Shown here piece by piece: positions 9,312 to 17,327 of a stretch of 64,000 nt of DNA. The number at the start of each line of letters is the position of its first letter. Position 1 is the stretch's first letter. Under the pieces are notes generated by a model. The model did not search any database and had not been told where the DNA came from. It saw only the letters and a list, made by a program, of their open reading frames with translations. The translations under genes and the position numbers were made by a program. The DNA is taken from assembly GCF_900188205.1 (NCBI RefSeq), contig NZ_FZOH01000008.1:62001-126000 (forward strand), in the 5' to 3' direction. The DNA is from Geodermatophilus saharensis (lineage in GTDB: Bacteria > Actinomycetota > Actinomycetes > Mycobacteriales > Geodermatophilaceae).

Positions 9312-10882
9312 TAGGAGATCAGCTCGTAGGCGGGCAGCGTGAGGAAGTCGGGGAAGTCCTCCGCCAGGGCGACCTGCTCGAACAGCCTCCGGGCGTCGTC
9401 GAGGCGCGGCAGCTCGCCGATGCCGGCGACCTCCTCGGCGACGACGCGGCGCACCAGCTCCTCCGTCACCGCCTCGCCGGTGTCGAGCACGACGCCGGCG
9501 TGCACCCACTGCCACACCTGCGAGCGGCTGATCTCGGCGGTGGCGGCGTCCTCCATGAGCCCGTGGATGCCGACGGCGCCGTTGCCGCCGAGCCACGCGG
9601 CCAGGTAGCGGATCGCCACCTCGACGTTGGCCCGCAGCCCGACGAGGGTCCGCCCGCCGGGGACGCCGGCGACGTCGAGCAGCTGCCCGGCGGTGACCGC
9701 CACCTCGGGGCGCTGCCGGTCGAGCTGGTTGGGCCGGTCCCCGAGGACGGCGTCGAAGGCCTCCCGGCAGACCGGCACCAGGTCGGGGTGGGCCACCCAG
9801 GACCCGTCGAACCCGTCCCCGGCCTCGCGGGTCTTGTCCTCGCGCACCTTCGCCAGTGCGCGCTCGTTGGCCCCGGCGTCCGTGCGGCTGGGGATGGCCG
9901 CGGCCATGCCGCCGATCGCCATGGCGCCGCGGCGGTGGCAGACGGCGACCAGCTGGTCGGTGTAGGCCCGCATCATCGGCGCGGTCATCGTCACCGCGGC
10001 GCGGTCGGGCAGCACGAACCCGGGGCCGGCCTCGCGGAAGACCTTGATGACGCTGAACAGGTAGTCCCAGCGCCCGGCGTTGAGGCCAGTGGCGTGGCTG
10101 CCCAGCGCGTGCAGCACCTCCTCCATCTCGAACGCCGCCGGGATGGTCTCGATCAGCACGGTGGCGCGGATCGACCCCTCGGGGATCCCGAGCGCCTGCT
10201 CCGCGGCGTCGAACACGAGCCGCCACAGCCCGGCCTCGAGGTGGCCCTCCAGCTTCGGCAGGTAGAGGTACGGGCCGCTGCCGCGGGACAGCTGCTCGGC
10301 GGCGTTGTGGAACAGGTACAGCCCGGCGTCGACCAGCGCGCCCACCGCGGGCTCGCCGTCGACGAGCAGGTGCCGCTCGGGCAGGTGCCAGCCGCGCGGG
10401 CGGGGGACGATCGTGGGCAGGTCGCCGTCCTCCCGGAGCCGGTACTCCCGGCCCTCGGGGGTGGTGGACGCCAGCTGCCGGCGGACGGCGTCGCGGAGCA
10501 CGACCTGCCCGGTGAGGACGTTGCGCCAGTGCGGGGTGTTGGCGTCCTCGAGGTCGGCCAGCCACACGTCGGCACCGCAGTTGAGCGCGTTGACGGCCAT
10601 CTTCGGCTCGGTCGGTCCGGTGATCTCCACCCGGCGGTCGACCAACCCGGGCGGGGGCGGGGGAACCTGCCAGTCGCCGTCGCGGATCCCGGCGGTCTCG
10701 GGGCGGAAGTCCAGCCACCGGGCGGCGGCGATCTCGGCGCGGCGGGTGGCACGGGCGGCGAGCAGGGCGTCGCGCTGCGGGCCGAAGCGCCGCTGCAGGT
10801 CGGCGACGAACTCCAGCGCCTCCGGGGTGAGCACCTCCGCGGACCGCTCGACGTCCGGGCCCTCCACGCGTACGTCCCTCAC
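9311..10882 (-). CDS. aceB: Malate synthase A
   Basis: The 523-residue protein is full length for the AceB class. It condenses glyoxylate and acetyl-CoA to malate. Class signatures include VWLADLEDANTPHW, IPRGWHL-like PRPRGWHLPERH, ATVLIETIPAAFEMEE, LNAGRWDYLFSVIK and GIHGLMEDAATAEISRSQ, the last near the catalytic aspartate. The GTG at 10882 is chosen because AAGGGGA lies about 7 nt upstream. It is divergent, with a 45 bp gap, from the uraD-uraH-pucL operon. Urate catabolism eventually yields glyoxylate, which this enzyme can assimilate, so co-regulation across the short gap is plausible. No isocitrate lyase gene is seen nearby. Confidence 0.93.
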   Translation of the reverse strand: MRDVRVEGPDVERSAEVLTPEALEFVADLQRRFGPQRDALLAARATRRAEIAAARWLDFRPETAGIRDGDWQVPPPPPGLVDRRVEITGPTEPKMAVNALNCGADVWLADLEDANTPHWRNVLTGQVVLRDAVRRQLASTTPEGREYRLREDGDLPTIVPRPRGWHLPERHLLVDGEPAVGALVDAGLYLFHNAAEQLSRGSGPYLYLPKLEGHLEAGLWRLVFDAAEQALGIPEGSIRATVLIETIPAAFEMEEVLHALGSHATGLNAGRWDYLFSVIKVFREAGPGFVLPDRAAVTMTAPMMRAYTDQLVAVCHRRGAMAIGGMAAAIPSRTDAGANERALAKVREDKTREAGDGFDGSWVAHPDLVPVCREAFDAVLGDRPNQLDRQRPEVAVTAGQLLDVAGVPGGRTLVGLRANVEVAIRYLAAWLGGNGAVGIHGLMEDAATAEISRSQVWQWVHAGVVLDTGEAVTEELVRRVVAEEVAGIGELPRLDDARRLFEQVALAEDFPDFLTLPAYELIS

Positions 10883-10927
10883 CGCTGGTCCCCTTCGCCG
10901 GCCCGGATGGGCTGCCATCCTGTCACC

Positions 10928-11425
10928 GTGTCCCGCCTCGACGAGTTCAACGACGAGCCCGCCGACGCCGCCGTGGAGGCGCTGCGCGGCTGCAACGCCG
11001 CGCCGCGCCTCGCCGCCGAGCTCGTGGCCGGCCGGCCCTTCCCCGACGTGGACACGCTGGTCCGCCGGGCCGGGGAGGTGGCCCGCGGGCTGCCGTGGGA
11101 CGAGGTCGCGCTCGCGCTGGCCGCGCACCCGCGGATCGGCGACCGGGTGGAGGGCTCCTCGGCCGAGGCGCGGGCCTCCCGCCGCGAGCAGGGCTCGATG
11201 GGCGGGGCCGACGAGGACACCCGCGCCGCGATCGTCGAGGGCAACCGCGCCTACGAGGAGCGGTTCGGGCACGTCTACCTGGTCCGGGCCGCGGGCCGGT
11301 CCCCGCAGGAGATGCTCGCCGAGCTGCGCCGCCGGCTGGGCAACGACCCCGACGCCGAGCGCGCCGAGGTGGTCGAGCAGCTCGCGCAGATCACCGAGCT
11401 GCGGGTGCGGGAGCTGGTCTCGTGA
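10928..11425 (+). CDS. uraD: 2-oxo-4-hydroxy-4-carboxy-5-ureidoimidazoline (OHCU) decarboxylase
   Basis: The 165-residue protein matches OHCU decarboxylase, the third step from urate to (S)-allantoin. It begins VSRLDEFND, has the catalytic-histidine context LAAHPRIGDRVEGSSAEARASRREQ and the helix ANRAYEERFGHVYLVRAAGRS (read here as GNRAYEERFGHVYLV), then EMLAELRRRLGNDPDAE. These are family signatures. The start GTG at 10928 fits the domain edge. It is first in a three-gene operon (uraD, uraH, pucL) that together converts urate to allantoin. Confidence 0.93.
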   Translation: MSRLDEFNDEPADAAVEALRGCNAAPRLAAELVAGRPFPDVDTLVRRAGEVARGLPWDEVALALAAHPRIGDRVEGSSAEARASRREQGSMGGADEDTRAAIVEGNRAYEERFGHVYLVRAAGRSPQEMLAELRRRLGNDPDAERAEVVEQLAQITELRVRELVS

Positions 11426-11443
11426 GCGAGCTCGCGAGCTCAC
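11422..11443. repeat. Perfect palindrome with GAGCTCGCGA core
   Basis: A perfect 22-bp palindrome lies across the uraD stop codon: a 6-bp arm GTGAGC, the 10-nt core GAGCTCGCGA and the arm GCTCAC. The core fits the GAGCNNGCGA loop of the dispersed hairpin elements described at 13981, 39281, 54305 and 62594, although this copy has no outer stem. It may be a minimal member of that family or an unrelated operator-like or mRNA-stability hairpin in the uraD-uraH gap. Confidence 0.55.
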
Positions 11444-11498
11444 GCAGGGGCAGGGCAGCGCCGCGAACGCGACCGACGAGCGCCAGCGAGGAGGACGC

Positions 11499-11816
11499 GT
11501 GAGCGTCTCCACGCACGTGCTCGACGCCGTCGCCGGGCGGCCGGCCGCCGGCGTCGCCGTCCAGCTGCACGCGGGCGACGAGCTGCTCGCCGTCGGGATC
11601 ACCGACGACGACGGCCGCTGCCGGCTCACCGAGGAGGCGACGGTGGCCGGTCCGCACCGGCTGGTGTTCGCCACGGGCCCGTGGTTCGAGGTCCGCGGCG
11701 TCGCGGCGTTCTGGCCGGAGGTGACGCTGACCTTCGCCGTCACCGAGCCCGCCGCCCACCACCACGTGCCACTGCTGCTCTCGCCGTTCGCCTACTCGAC
11801 CTACCGCGGGTCCTGA
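11499..11816 (+). CDS. uraH: 5-hydroxyisourate hydrolase (transthyretin-like)
   Basis: The 105-residue protein is a bacterial transthyretin-like hydroxyisourate hydrolase, the second step of urate degradation. It has the N-terminal STHVLDAVAGRPAAGV strand with the catalytic histidine, and ends with the diagnostic tetrapeptide YRGS. GAGGAGG precedes the GTG start. It lies between uraD and urate oxidase in the same direction, 73 bp after uraD. Confidence 0.95.
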   Translation: MSVSTHVLDAVAGRPAAGVAVQLHAGDELLAVGITDDDGRCRLTEEATVAGPHRLVFATGPWFEVRGVAAFWPEVTLTFAVTEPAAHHHVPLLLSPFAYSTYRGS

Positions 11817-11864
11817 CCGCCCGACGTTCCACGTGCAACCGCGCCGGTGCGGCAGGCTGGCGGC

Positions 11865-12770
11865 ATGGCGATCGTGCTCGGACCGAACCAGTACGGGAAG
11901 GCGGAGGTCCGCGTCGTCGCGGTCGACCGCAGCGGCCCCCGCCACGACCTGGTCGACCTGAACGTGAGCACCGCCCTGCGCGGGGACTTCACCGCCGCGC
12001 ACACCGCCGGGGACAACGCGCACGTGCTGACCACCGACGCGCAGAAGAACACCGTCTTCGCCTTCGCCCGCGACGGCGTCGGCTCGCCGGAGGCGTTCGG
12101 CCTGCGGCTGGCCCGCCACCTGGCCGGCTCCTACGACTGGATCACCGGCGCCCGGGTGGCGGTGGAGTCCCACGGCTGGGAGCGGATCGCCGTCGGGGGG
12201 CAGCCGCACGGGCACGCCTTCCGCCGGCCCGGCGGCGAGGTGCGGACGGCGGTGGTCACGGTGGACGGCGCCGACGCGCACGTGCTGGCCGGGCTGTCCG
12301 ACCTCGTCGTCCTCAAGACCACCGGCTCGGAGTTCTGGGGCTTCCCGCGCGACCGGTACACGACGCTGGCCGAGACCCGGGACCGCGTGCTGGCCACCGC
12401 GGTGACCGCCCGCTGGCGCTACACCGCGGCCGACCTGGACTGGGACGGGCTGTTCGCCGGGGTCCGCACCGTGCTGCTGGAGACCTTCGCGGCCACCCAC
12501 TCCCTGGCGCTGCAGCAGACGCTCTACGCGATGGGCGAGGCGGTGCTGCAGCGGTTCCCCGACGTCGCCGAGGTCCGGATGTCGATGCCCAACCGGCACC
12601 ACTTCCTCCAGGACCTGTCGGCCTACGGGCTGTCGAACACCCCTGGCGAGGACGACACGCTCGTCTACCACGCCGACGACCGTCCCTACGGGCTCATCGA
12701 GGGCACGGTGCTGCGCGACGACGTCCCGGCCGCCGAGGTCGCGTGGCTGGGGACGCCGGGCTTCTGCTGA
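11865..12770 (+). CDS. pucL: Urate oxidase (factor-independent urate hydroxylase)
   Basis: The 301-residue cofactor-free uricase oxidises urate to 5-hydroxyisourate. Recognisable pieces are LGPNQYGKAEVRVV near the N terminus (active-site Lys), HVLTTDAQKNTVFAFA (active-site Thr), KTTGSEFWGFPRDRYTTL and the MPNRHHF His motif near the C terminus. Its length is usual for the family. It is the third gene of the uraD-uraH-pucL operon, 48 bp downstream of uraH; ATG at 11865 is the domain-consistent start. Confidence 0.95.
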   Translation: MAIVLGPNQYGKAEVRVVAVDRSGPRHDLVDLNVSTALRGDFTAAHTAGDNAHVLTTDAQKNTVFAFARDGVGSPEAFGLRLARHLAGSYDWITGARVAVESHGWERIAVGGQPHGHAFRRPGGEVRTAVVTVDGADAHVLAGLSDLVVLKTTGSEFWGFPRDRYTTLAETRDRVLATAVTARWRYTAADLDWDGLFAGVRTVLLETFAATHSLALQQTLYAMGEAVLQRFPDVAEVRMSMPNRHHFLQDLSAYGLSNTPGEDDTLVYHADDRPYGLIEGTVLRDDVPAAEVAWLGTPGFC

Positions 12771-12782
12771 CGGGTACAGGAC

Positions 12783-13328
12783 GTGACACGTCAGGATCGG
12801 TCGTGGCACGGCCCGGACGTGGATGCCACGGTGGTGCCCGGGCGGCGGGGACGTCTCGCGATCCCGGCCGAGGTGCGTGCCGCGCTCGGGCTCGTACCGG
12901 GGCAACGGCTGCGCCTGCGGACCGAGGGCGGCCGGCTGGTGCTCGAACGACCCGGGGACGCGGTCTCGGAGCTGCGCGGCCTGGCAGCCGGGGTGCCCCG
13001 TGACCGGTCGCTCGTCGAGGAGCTGCCGGCCGAGCGGCGGGCCGAGGCGCGCACGGAGTGGTCGTCCTCGACGCCGCGGCGGTCCTGGCCCTGCTCCACG
13101 ACGAACCGGGGGCGGACGTGGTCGCCGAGGGCCTCGGCGGCGAGGTCCTGGGAACGGCCGACCTGGCGGGAGGTCGTCGGGAAGCTGGTCGACGCCGGTG
13201 CAGCGGTCTCGCGGCTGCGGCCTCTCCTGCTGTCGGCCGGTGTCACCACCGAGACCCTGAGCGCGGCGGACGCCGAGCTGGCCGGGGCGCTGCGGAGCAC
13301 CCGGCGGACGGGCGCTGGCACCCGGTGA
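12783..13328 (+). CDS. AbrB/SpoVT-type antitoxin with probable readthrough tail
   Basis: Residues about 12-65 form an AbrB/MazE swapped-hairpin DNA-binding domain: ATVVPGRRGRLAIPAEVRAA, then a LGLVPGQRLRLRTEGGRLVLERP strand (each part family-typical). The antitoxin body should end near AERRAEARTE at about 13060. The reading frame instead continues to 13328 with Ser/Arg/Trp-rich sequence that is the wrong frame of the overlapping PIN toxin. At 13058 the DNA reads GAGTGG where related pairs typically have a stop overlapping the toxin start. A TGA-to-TGG change would explain the tail; that is inference. GTG at 13058 begins the damaged toxin. Confidence 0.65.
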   Translation: MTRQDRSWHGPDVDATVVPGRRGRLAIPAEVRAALGLVPGQRLRLRTEGGRLVLERPGDAVSELRGLAAGVPRDRSLVEELPAERRAEARTEWSSSTPRRSWPCSTTNRGRTWSPRASAARSWERPTWREVVGKLVDAGAAVSRLRPLLLSAGVTTETLSAADAELAGALRSTRRTGAGTR

Positions 13329-13437
13329 CCGTTGCTGCCTCGCGCTGGTCCTGCGGTACGACGCGGCCGAGGTGCTGACCGCCGACCGCGCCTGGGCGGA
13401 GCTGGACCTCCCGCTGCGGGTCCGGCTGATCCGGTAG
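13058..13437 (+). pseudogene. VapC-like PIN-domain toxin, frameshifted
   Basis: A complete PIN toxin can be reconstructed only by using three frames. Frame 1 starts VVLDAAAVLALLHDEPGADV at 13058 and reads to GTADLA. After an apparent extra G in the run at 13168-13170 the next frame gives EVVGKLVDAGAAVSRLRPLL up to GALRSTR. A second +1 shift near 13299-13305 leads to GRALAPGDRCCLALVLRYD and AEVLTADRAWAEL, ending at the TAG at 13435. All PIN acidic positions are present once the shifts are removed. Sequencing error in G runs is the alternative explanation. Confidence 0.75.
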
Positions 13438-13484
13438 GTGGCCCGGGCGGGATCCGGGTCAGCGCTCCTGGCACGATCGGCGGC

Positions 13485-13979
13485 GTGCCCGACGAGCGCG
13501 AGGTCCTGACCTACGAGCAGTTCGGCACCGCCGCCCGGGACCTGGCCCGGCAGGTCGTCGACGGCGGCTTCGAGCCCGACCTGATCCTGTCCATCGCCCG
13601 CGGCGGGCTGTTCCTCGGCGGCGCGCTGGGCTACGCCCTCGACGTGAAGAACACGTTCGTGATGAACGTCGAGTTCTACACCGGCGTCGACGAGCGGCTG
13701 GACCTGCCGGTGGTGCTGCCGCCGACGCTGGACCAGGTCGACATCACCGGCGCCAACGTGCTCGTCGCCGACGACGTCGCCGACACCGGCAAGACCCTCG
13801 AGCTGGTCCGCGACTTCTGCGCCGGCTACGTCGCCGCGGTGCGGACGGCGGTCGTCTACGAGAAGCCCCGGTCGCTGGTGACGTGCGACTACGTCTGGCG
13901 CCGCACCGACGCCTGGATCGACTTCCCCTGGTCGTCGGAGCCGCCGGTGCGCAGGCGCAGCAACCGCCCCCCGCACTGA
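13485..13979 (+). CDS. Phosphoribosyltransferase (xanthine/hypoxanthine type)
   Basis: The 164-residue type I phosphoribosyltransferase carries the PRPP loop NVLVADDVADTGKTLEL near residue 98 and the early glycine-rich ARGGLFLGGALGYAL. The C-terminal YVWRRTDAWIDFPWSSEPP resembles archaeal and actinobacterial xanthine or hypoxanthine phosphoribosyltransferases, with a hydrophobic and aromatic base-binding hood. Proximity to urate degradation fits purine salvage versus breakdown, but the base preference is not proven. Its stop is followed at once by dispersed hairpin element copy A. Confidence 0.8.
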   Translation: MPDEREVLTYEQFGTAARDLARQVVDGGFEPDLILSIARGGLFLGGALGYALDVKNTFVMNVEFYTGVDERLDLPVVLPPTLDQVDITGANVLVADDVADTGKTLELVRDFCAGYVAAVRTAVVYEKPRSLVTCDYVWRRTDAWIDFPWSSEPPVRRRSNRPPH

Positions 13980-13980
13980 G

Positions 13981-14040
13981 GAAGGACCCCCTCGCCCCCC
14001 GCCGCTCGCAGGCTCGCGGCGGGCCCCTGCGAGGAGGCCG
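13981..14040 (-). repeat. Dispersed hairpin element, copy A
   Basis: Read on the minus strand this copy has the outer arm CCTCGC, then an 8-bp inner stem CCCGCCGC/GCGGCGGG around loop GAGCCTGCGA, then GCGAGG and a pyrimidine tail TCCTTC. It lies between convergent genes: 50 bp downstream of the methyltransferase stop (minus strand) and immediately after the phosphoribosyltransferase stop on the other side. A GC hairpin followed by a T-containing tail suggests an intrinsic terminator for the minus-strand gene. It belongs to the same family as 39281, 54305, 57890 and 62594. Confidence 0.7.
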
Positions 14041-14090
14041 GGACCCGGGTCCTGTCGGCGGTCGCCGACTGTCCCGACGCCGCGCCCGCA

Positions 14091-15173
14091 TCACTCCGGC
14101 CGGAGCCGGTAGAAGCGGAAGAAGTCGTGGTCCACGGGCAGCACGTCGACACCCGCGAAGCCGGCGTCCCGGGCGTAGCGGGCCAGCGTGTCCGGCCGCA
14201 TGACCGTCCCGGTGCCGGCCGAGGGCCGCGTCGACAGCCCGTCGGGCAGGCAGCAGGTCAGGCTGTAGCCGTACATCAGCCGGTCGACGTCGGAGCCCGG
14301 CGCGGTGAAGGCCTCGGCGACCCGCTCGTCGGCCACCAGCACCGTGCCGCCGGGTGCGACCAGCCCGCGCACGGCCGAGAGCACCCCCACCGGGTCGGCC
14401 AGGTCGTGCACGCACTCGAACGCCGTGACCAGGTCGTAGCCGCCGGCCCGGTCCCGCAGCCCGGCGACGTCGGCGACCGTGAAGGACACCCGGTCGGCCA
14501 CGCCGGCGTCGGCGGCGGCGGCGCGGGCCCGCTCCACCGACGGCGCGTCGACGTCGAAGCCGTCCACGCGCGCGGCCGGGTAGGCGGTCGCGATGCCGAT
14601 GGAGGACCAGCCCAGCCCGCACCCGACGTCGGCGACGCGGCCGCCGCCCTGCAGCGCGGCGTGCACGTCGGGCAGCGCGGGCAGCACCTCCGCACCCAGC
14701 GGCCCGGCGAAGAACGGCCGGTTGGCCGCCGCCTGCGCCTCCCGGGCGTCGGGCCCCATCTCCGCCCAGCCCAGCCCCGAGCCCTCCCGGTAGACCTCCG
14801 CCAGCCGCGGCACGTTGCGGACGAAGGCCATCGCCGCCCAGGCCAGCGGGGCGGTGTACAGCGGGTCGAGCTCGTCGACCAGCACCGCCCGGTACCCCGG
14901 CGGCAGCGTGTAGCAGCGCTGCTCGGGCGCGGCGGCCGGGTCGTCGACGGTGAGGTAGCCCGCGACCGCCTGCTGCTCGAGCCACTCGCGCGCGTAGCGG
15001 GGGTCGGTGCCGGTGCGCTCGGCGAGCCGCGCGGCGGTCGCCGGCGCGCCGTCGAGCGCGCGGTACCAGCCCAGCCGGCGGCCGAGCTCGACCGCGGCCA
15101 CCTCGAAGGTGCCGGTCACGGACGCGACGAGCCGCTCGGACAGCGCCTCGGGCCCGGGGAGGGACGTCGTCAT
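14091..15173 (-). CDS. Class I SAM-dependent methyltransferase with N-terminal winged helix
   Basis: Residues about 10-100 look like a winged-helix dimerisation domain (LAERTGTDPRYAREWLEQQ). Residues about 170-330 form a Rossmann methyltransferase: VADVGCGLGWSSIGIA is motif I, VDGFDVDAPSVERARA is motif II and YDLVTAFECVHDLADPVGVL is motif IV. This layout occurs in actinobacterial proteins like Rv2258c and in small-molecule O-/C-methyltransferases. The substrate is unknown. The start is ATG at 15173, and hairpin copy A follows its stop. Confidence 0.8.
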   Translation of the reverse strand: MTTSLPGPEALSERLVASVTGTFEVAAVELGRRLGWYRALDGAPATAARLAERTGTDPRYAREWLEQQAVAGYLTVDDPAAAPEQRCYTLPPGYRAVLVDELDPLYTAPLAWAAMAFVRNVPRLAEVYREGSGLGWAEMGPDAREAQAAANRPFFAGPLGAEVLPALPDVHAALQGGGRVADVGCGLGWSSIGIATAYPAARVDGFDVDAPSVERARAAAADAGVADRVSFTVADVAGLRDRAGGYDLVTAFECVHDLADPVGVLSAVRGLVAPGGTVLVADERVAEAFTAPGSDVDRLMYGYSLTCCLPDGLSTRPSAGTGTVMRPDTLARYARDAGFAGVDVLPVDHDFFRFYRLRPE

Positions 15174-15243
15174 GCCCCTGCACAGTGGCCCGGCCGGGCC
15201 GGCGAGGGAAGGGCCGTCCTCCCCGCCCGGCGGTCCGGGCCGG

Positions 15244-16404
15244 TCAGCGGCGGGTGGACACGCTCACGGTGAACCGGCGGTCGTGCGCGGCCGCCCGCGT
15301 GGGCCCGACCAGGCGCCGCAGCGCCGCCCGGTGCGGCAGCCGGTTGTTCCAGACCGCCCACAGCTCCCCGCCGGGGCGCAGCACCCGCGCGGCCGCGGCG
15401 AAGAGCCGGTCGGCCGCGGCGGTGACGACCGCGGCGCCGAGGTGGAACGGCGGGTTGCAGACGACGAGGTCGGCGCTCGCGTCGGGCAGGCCGGCGGCGG
15501 CGTCGTCGCGGGTGACCCGCACCCGGCCGAGCCCCGCGCGGTCCAGCGTCGCGCGGGCCGAGGCCACCGCGGCGGCGGACTGGTCGGTGGCGGTGACGGC
15601 GAGCTCCGGCCGGGACCGGGCGAGGACGGCGGCCAGCACGCCGGTGCCGCAGCCGAGGTCGACCGCCGCCCGCGCGCCGGGGGCGGCGCCGGCCAGCGCG
15701 GTCGCCAGCAGCCGGGTGCCGTCGTCGACGCGGGTGCCGGCGAAGGCGGCGCCGTGGGCGCACACGTCGAGGTCGAGCGCGTCGTCGCGCCGGCAGCGGG
15801 GGAAGCTCGGCGCGACCCCGGGACGGGGGTCGCGGGCGACGAGCACGCGGGACTTCTGCCGGGCCAGCGTCGCCGAGACGTCGGTGAACCCGGTGCGCAG
15901 CACGTCGTTCATGCCGAGCGTCATGTGCTTGACCCGGCCGCCGACGAGCACGACGACGTCGGGTGCGGCCGCGGCGGCGGCCAGCTCGGTGAGCTCGCGC
16001 AGCGCGTCGAGGGCCTTGGGCGCCTGGGCGAGGACCAGCGTCGCGCCGTCGAGGAGCTCCGCCGTCAGCGGCAGCGAGCGGTAGCGGCCGGTCAGGCCGG
16101 TGCGCTCGGCGTTGCGGGCCAGCGCCTGCTCACTGACCAGCAGGTCCTGGTGCACCCGGACGTCGGTGGCGCCGGACGCGAGCGCGCCCAGGGTGAGCGC
16201 CCCGTGGGAGTCGTCGACGACCACGACCCGGCCCGGGCCGGCCAGCGCCCCGGCCGCGGTGTCGAGCAGCAGCCGGTCGGTGGCGTCGACGGCGACCAGG
16301 TCGGGCGCCTCGACGTCGGGGTCGCGGCGCAGCCGGGCGAGGACCTCCTCGCGGTCCACCGGGGCGTGGCTCACCGGGGCGCGGTCCACCGGGGCGTGGC
16401 TCAC
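15244..16404 (-). CDS. RsmC/RlmG-like rRNA guanine-N2 methyltransferase
   Basis: The 386-residue protein has a degenerate N-terminal methyltransferase-like half and a catalytic C-terminal half. The latter carries AAVDLGCGTGVLAAVLARS and the N2-guanine signature VVCNPPFHLG, followed by VLRPGGELWAVWNN. This two-domain arrangement is typical of RsmC and RlmG, which modify guanine in 16S or 23S rRNA. The start GTG at 16404 overlaps the dehalogenase TGA by 4 nt. The first 20 residues contain a duplicated SHAPVDRAPV unit created by a 30-bp tandem repeat, so an equivalent start exists at 16374. Confidence 0.82.
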   Translation of the reverse strand: MSHAPVDRAPVSHAPVDREEVLARLRRDPDVEAPDLVAVDATDRLLLDTAAGALAGPGRVVVVDDSHGALTLGALASGATDVRVHQDLLVSEQALARNAERTGLTGRYRSLPLTAELLDGATLVLAQAPKALDALRELTELAAAAAAPDVVVLVGGRVKHMTLGMNDVLRTGFTDVSATLARQKSRVLVARDPRPGVAPSFPRCRRDDALDLDVCAHGAAFAGTRVDDGTRLLATALAGAAPGARAAVDLGCGTGVLAAVLARSRPELAVTATDQSAAAVASARATLDRAGLGRVRVTRDDAAAGLPDASADLVVCNPPFHLGAAVVTAAADRLFAAAARVLRPGGELWAVWNNRLPHRAALRRLVGPTRAAAHDRRFTVSVSTRR

Positions 16405-16410
16405 CGGGGC
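16351..16410. repeat. Perfect 30-bp tandem duplication over a stop/start junction
   Basis: Positions 16351-16380 and 16381-16410 are identical. The repeated unit contains the GTGA junction where the dehalogenase stop overlaps the methyltransferase start, so the methyltransferase gained ten extra codons (SHAPVDRAPV type) and a second possible GTG start. The duplication keeps both frames. Perfect identity suggests it is recent. Confidence 0.85.
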
Positions 16411-17315
16411 GTGGCCGCGACGAAGGCGGCCACCACCCGGCCGAGCTCGCCGCCCACGTCCTCCTGCAGGAAGTGCCCACCGCCGGCCAGCGTGGTGTGC
16501 GCCCTCCCCCGCGCACCGGGCACGACCTGCTGGAACACCCGGTCGGCGCCGGCGGTGATGGGGTCGGAGTCGGAGAACGCGGTGAGGAAGGGCCGGTCGA
16601 AGCAGGCGAGGACCTCCCAGGCGGCCCGGTTGGCGGCCGCGGCGGGGTCGTCGGGCGTCGTCGGCACGAGGGCGGGGAAGGCCCGCGCGCCGGCCTTGGA
16701 CTCCTCGTCGGGGAAGGGCGCGTCGTAGGCGGCGACGACCTCCGGCGGCAGGGCGGTGACCGTGCCGTTGGCGACGATGCGGCCGATCTGGAACTCCTGC
16801 GCCGTCGCGGCGAACCGCTGCCAGGCGAGGAACGCCTCGCTCATCGGGGTGTCCCCGGTGGGCAGGCCGGTGTTGGCGACGACGACCCGGGCGAACCGGT
16901 CGGGGTGCTCGGCGACCAGCCGCAGCCCGATCAGCCCGCCCCAGTCCTGCCCGACGAGCGTGACGTCGGTCAGCCCGAGGCCGTCGAACAGCGCCTGGCG
17001 CACCCACTCGACGTGCGCGGCGTAGCTGTAGGCGGCCGGGTCGGTGGGCTTGTCGGAGCGGCCGAAGCCGACCAGGTCGGGGGCGACCACGCGCAGCCCG
17101 GCGGCGGTGAGCTCGCCGATGACGTGCCGCCACAGGAACGACCAGGACGGCTCACCGTGCAGCAGCACGACGACCTCGCCGTCGGCCGGCCCGGTGTCGA
17201 CCACCGCGACCCGCAGCGACGTGCCGTCGCCGGCGTCGACCGGGACGTACGCGGGCGGGTACGGGAAGCCGGGCAGCGCGGCGAAGCGCTCCTCGGGCGT
17301 GCGGACGACGTCCAT
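16401..17315 (-). CDS. Haloalkane dehalogenase (HLD-I type alpha/beta hydrolase)
   Basis: The 304-residue alpha/beta hydrolase has the oxyanion motif LLHGEPSWSFLWR (residues about 51-63) and the nucleophile elbow VGQDWGG with Asp124 followed by Trp125. These are the same numbers as the nucleophile and halide-binding Trp of DhlA. The acid SDSDPI lies near residue 250 and the catalytic histidine is in GGGHFLQED. It hydrolyses carbon-halogen bonds to alcohols; the natural substrate is unknown. Epoxide hydrolases share the fold but lack the Asp-Trp pair. The start is ATG at 17315, next to the long 24-bp-arm palindrome in the divergent gap. Confidence 0.88.
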   Translation of the reverse strand: MDVVRTPEERFAALPGFPYPPAYVPVDAGDGTSLRVAVVDTGPADGEVVVLLHGEPSWSFLWRHVIGELTAAGLRVVAPDLVGFGRSDKPTDPAAYSYAAHVEWVRQALFDGLGLTDVTLVGQDWGGLIGLRLVAEHPDRFARVVVANTGLPTGDTPMSEAFLAWQRFAATAQEFQIGRIVANGTVTALPPEVVAAYDAPFPDEESKAGARAFPALVPTTPDDPAAAANRAAWEVLACFDRPFLTAFSDSDPITAGADRVFQQVVPGARGRAHTTLAGGGHFLQEDVGGELGRVVAAFVAATPR

Positions 17316-17327
17316 GCGGCCCCTCCA

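Noticed and set aside
11817..11864. GTTCCACGTGCAAC as a second parS
   Set aside because: It is not a palindrome over its full length and has two mismatches to the parS core.
12783..13328. Genuine AbrB-PIN fusion protein
   Set aside because: The tail after about 13060 is out of frame with the PIN sequence, so it is not a functional fusion.
16401..17315. Epoxide hydrolase annotation
   Set aside because: The Asp124-Trp125 pair is the haloalkane dehalogenase signature; epoxide hydrolases lack this halide-binding Trp.
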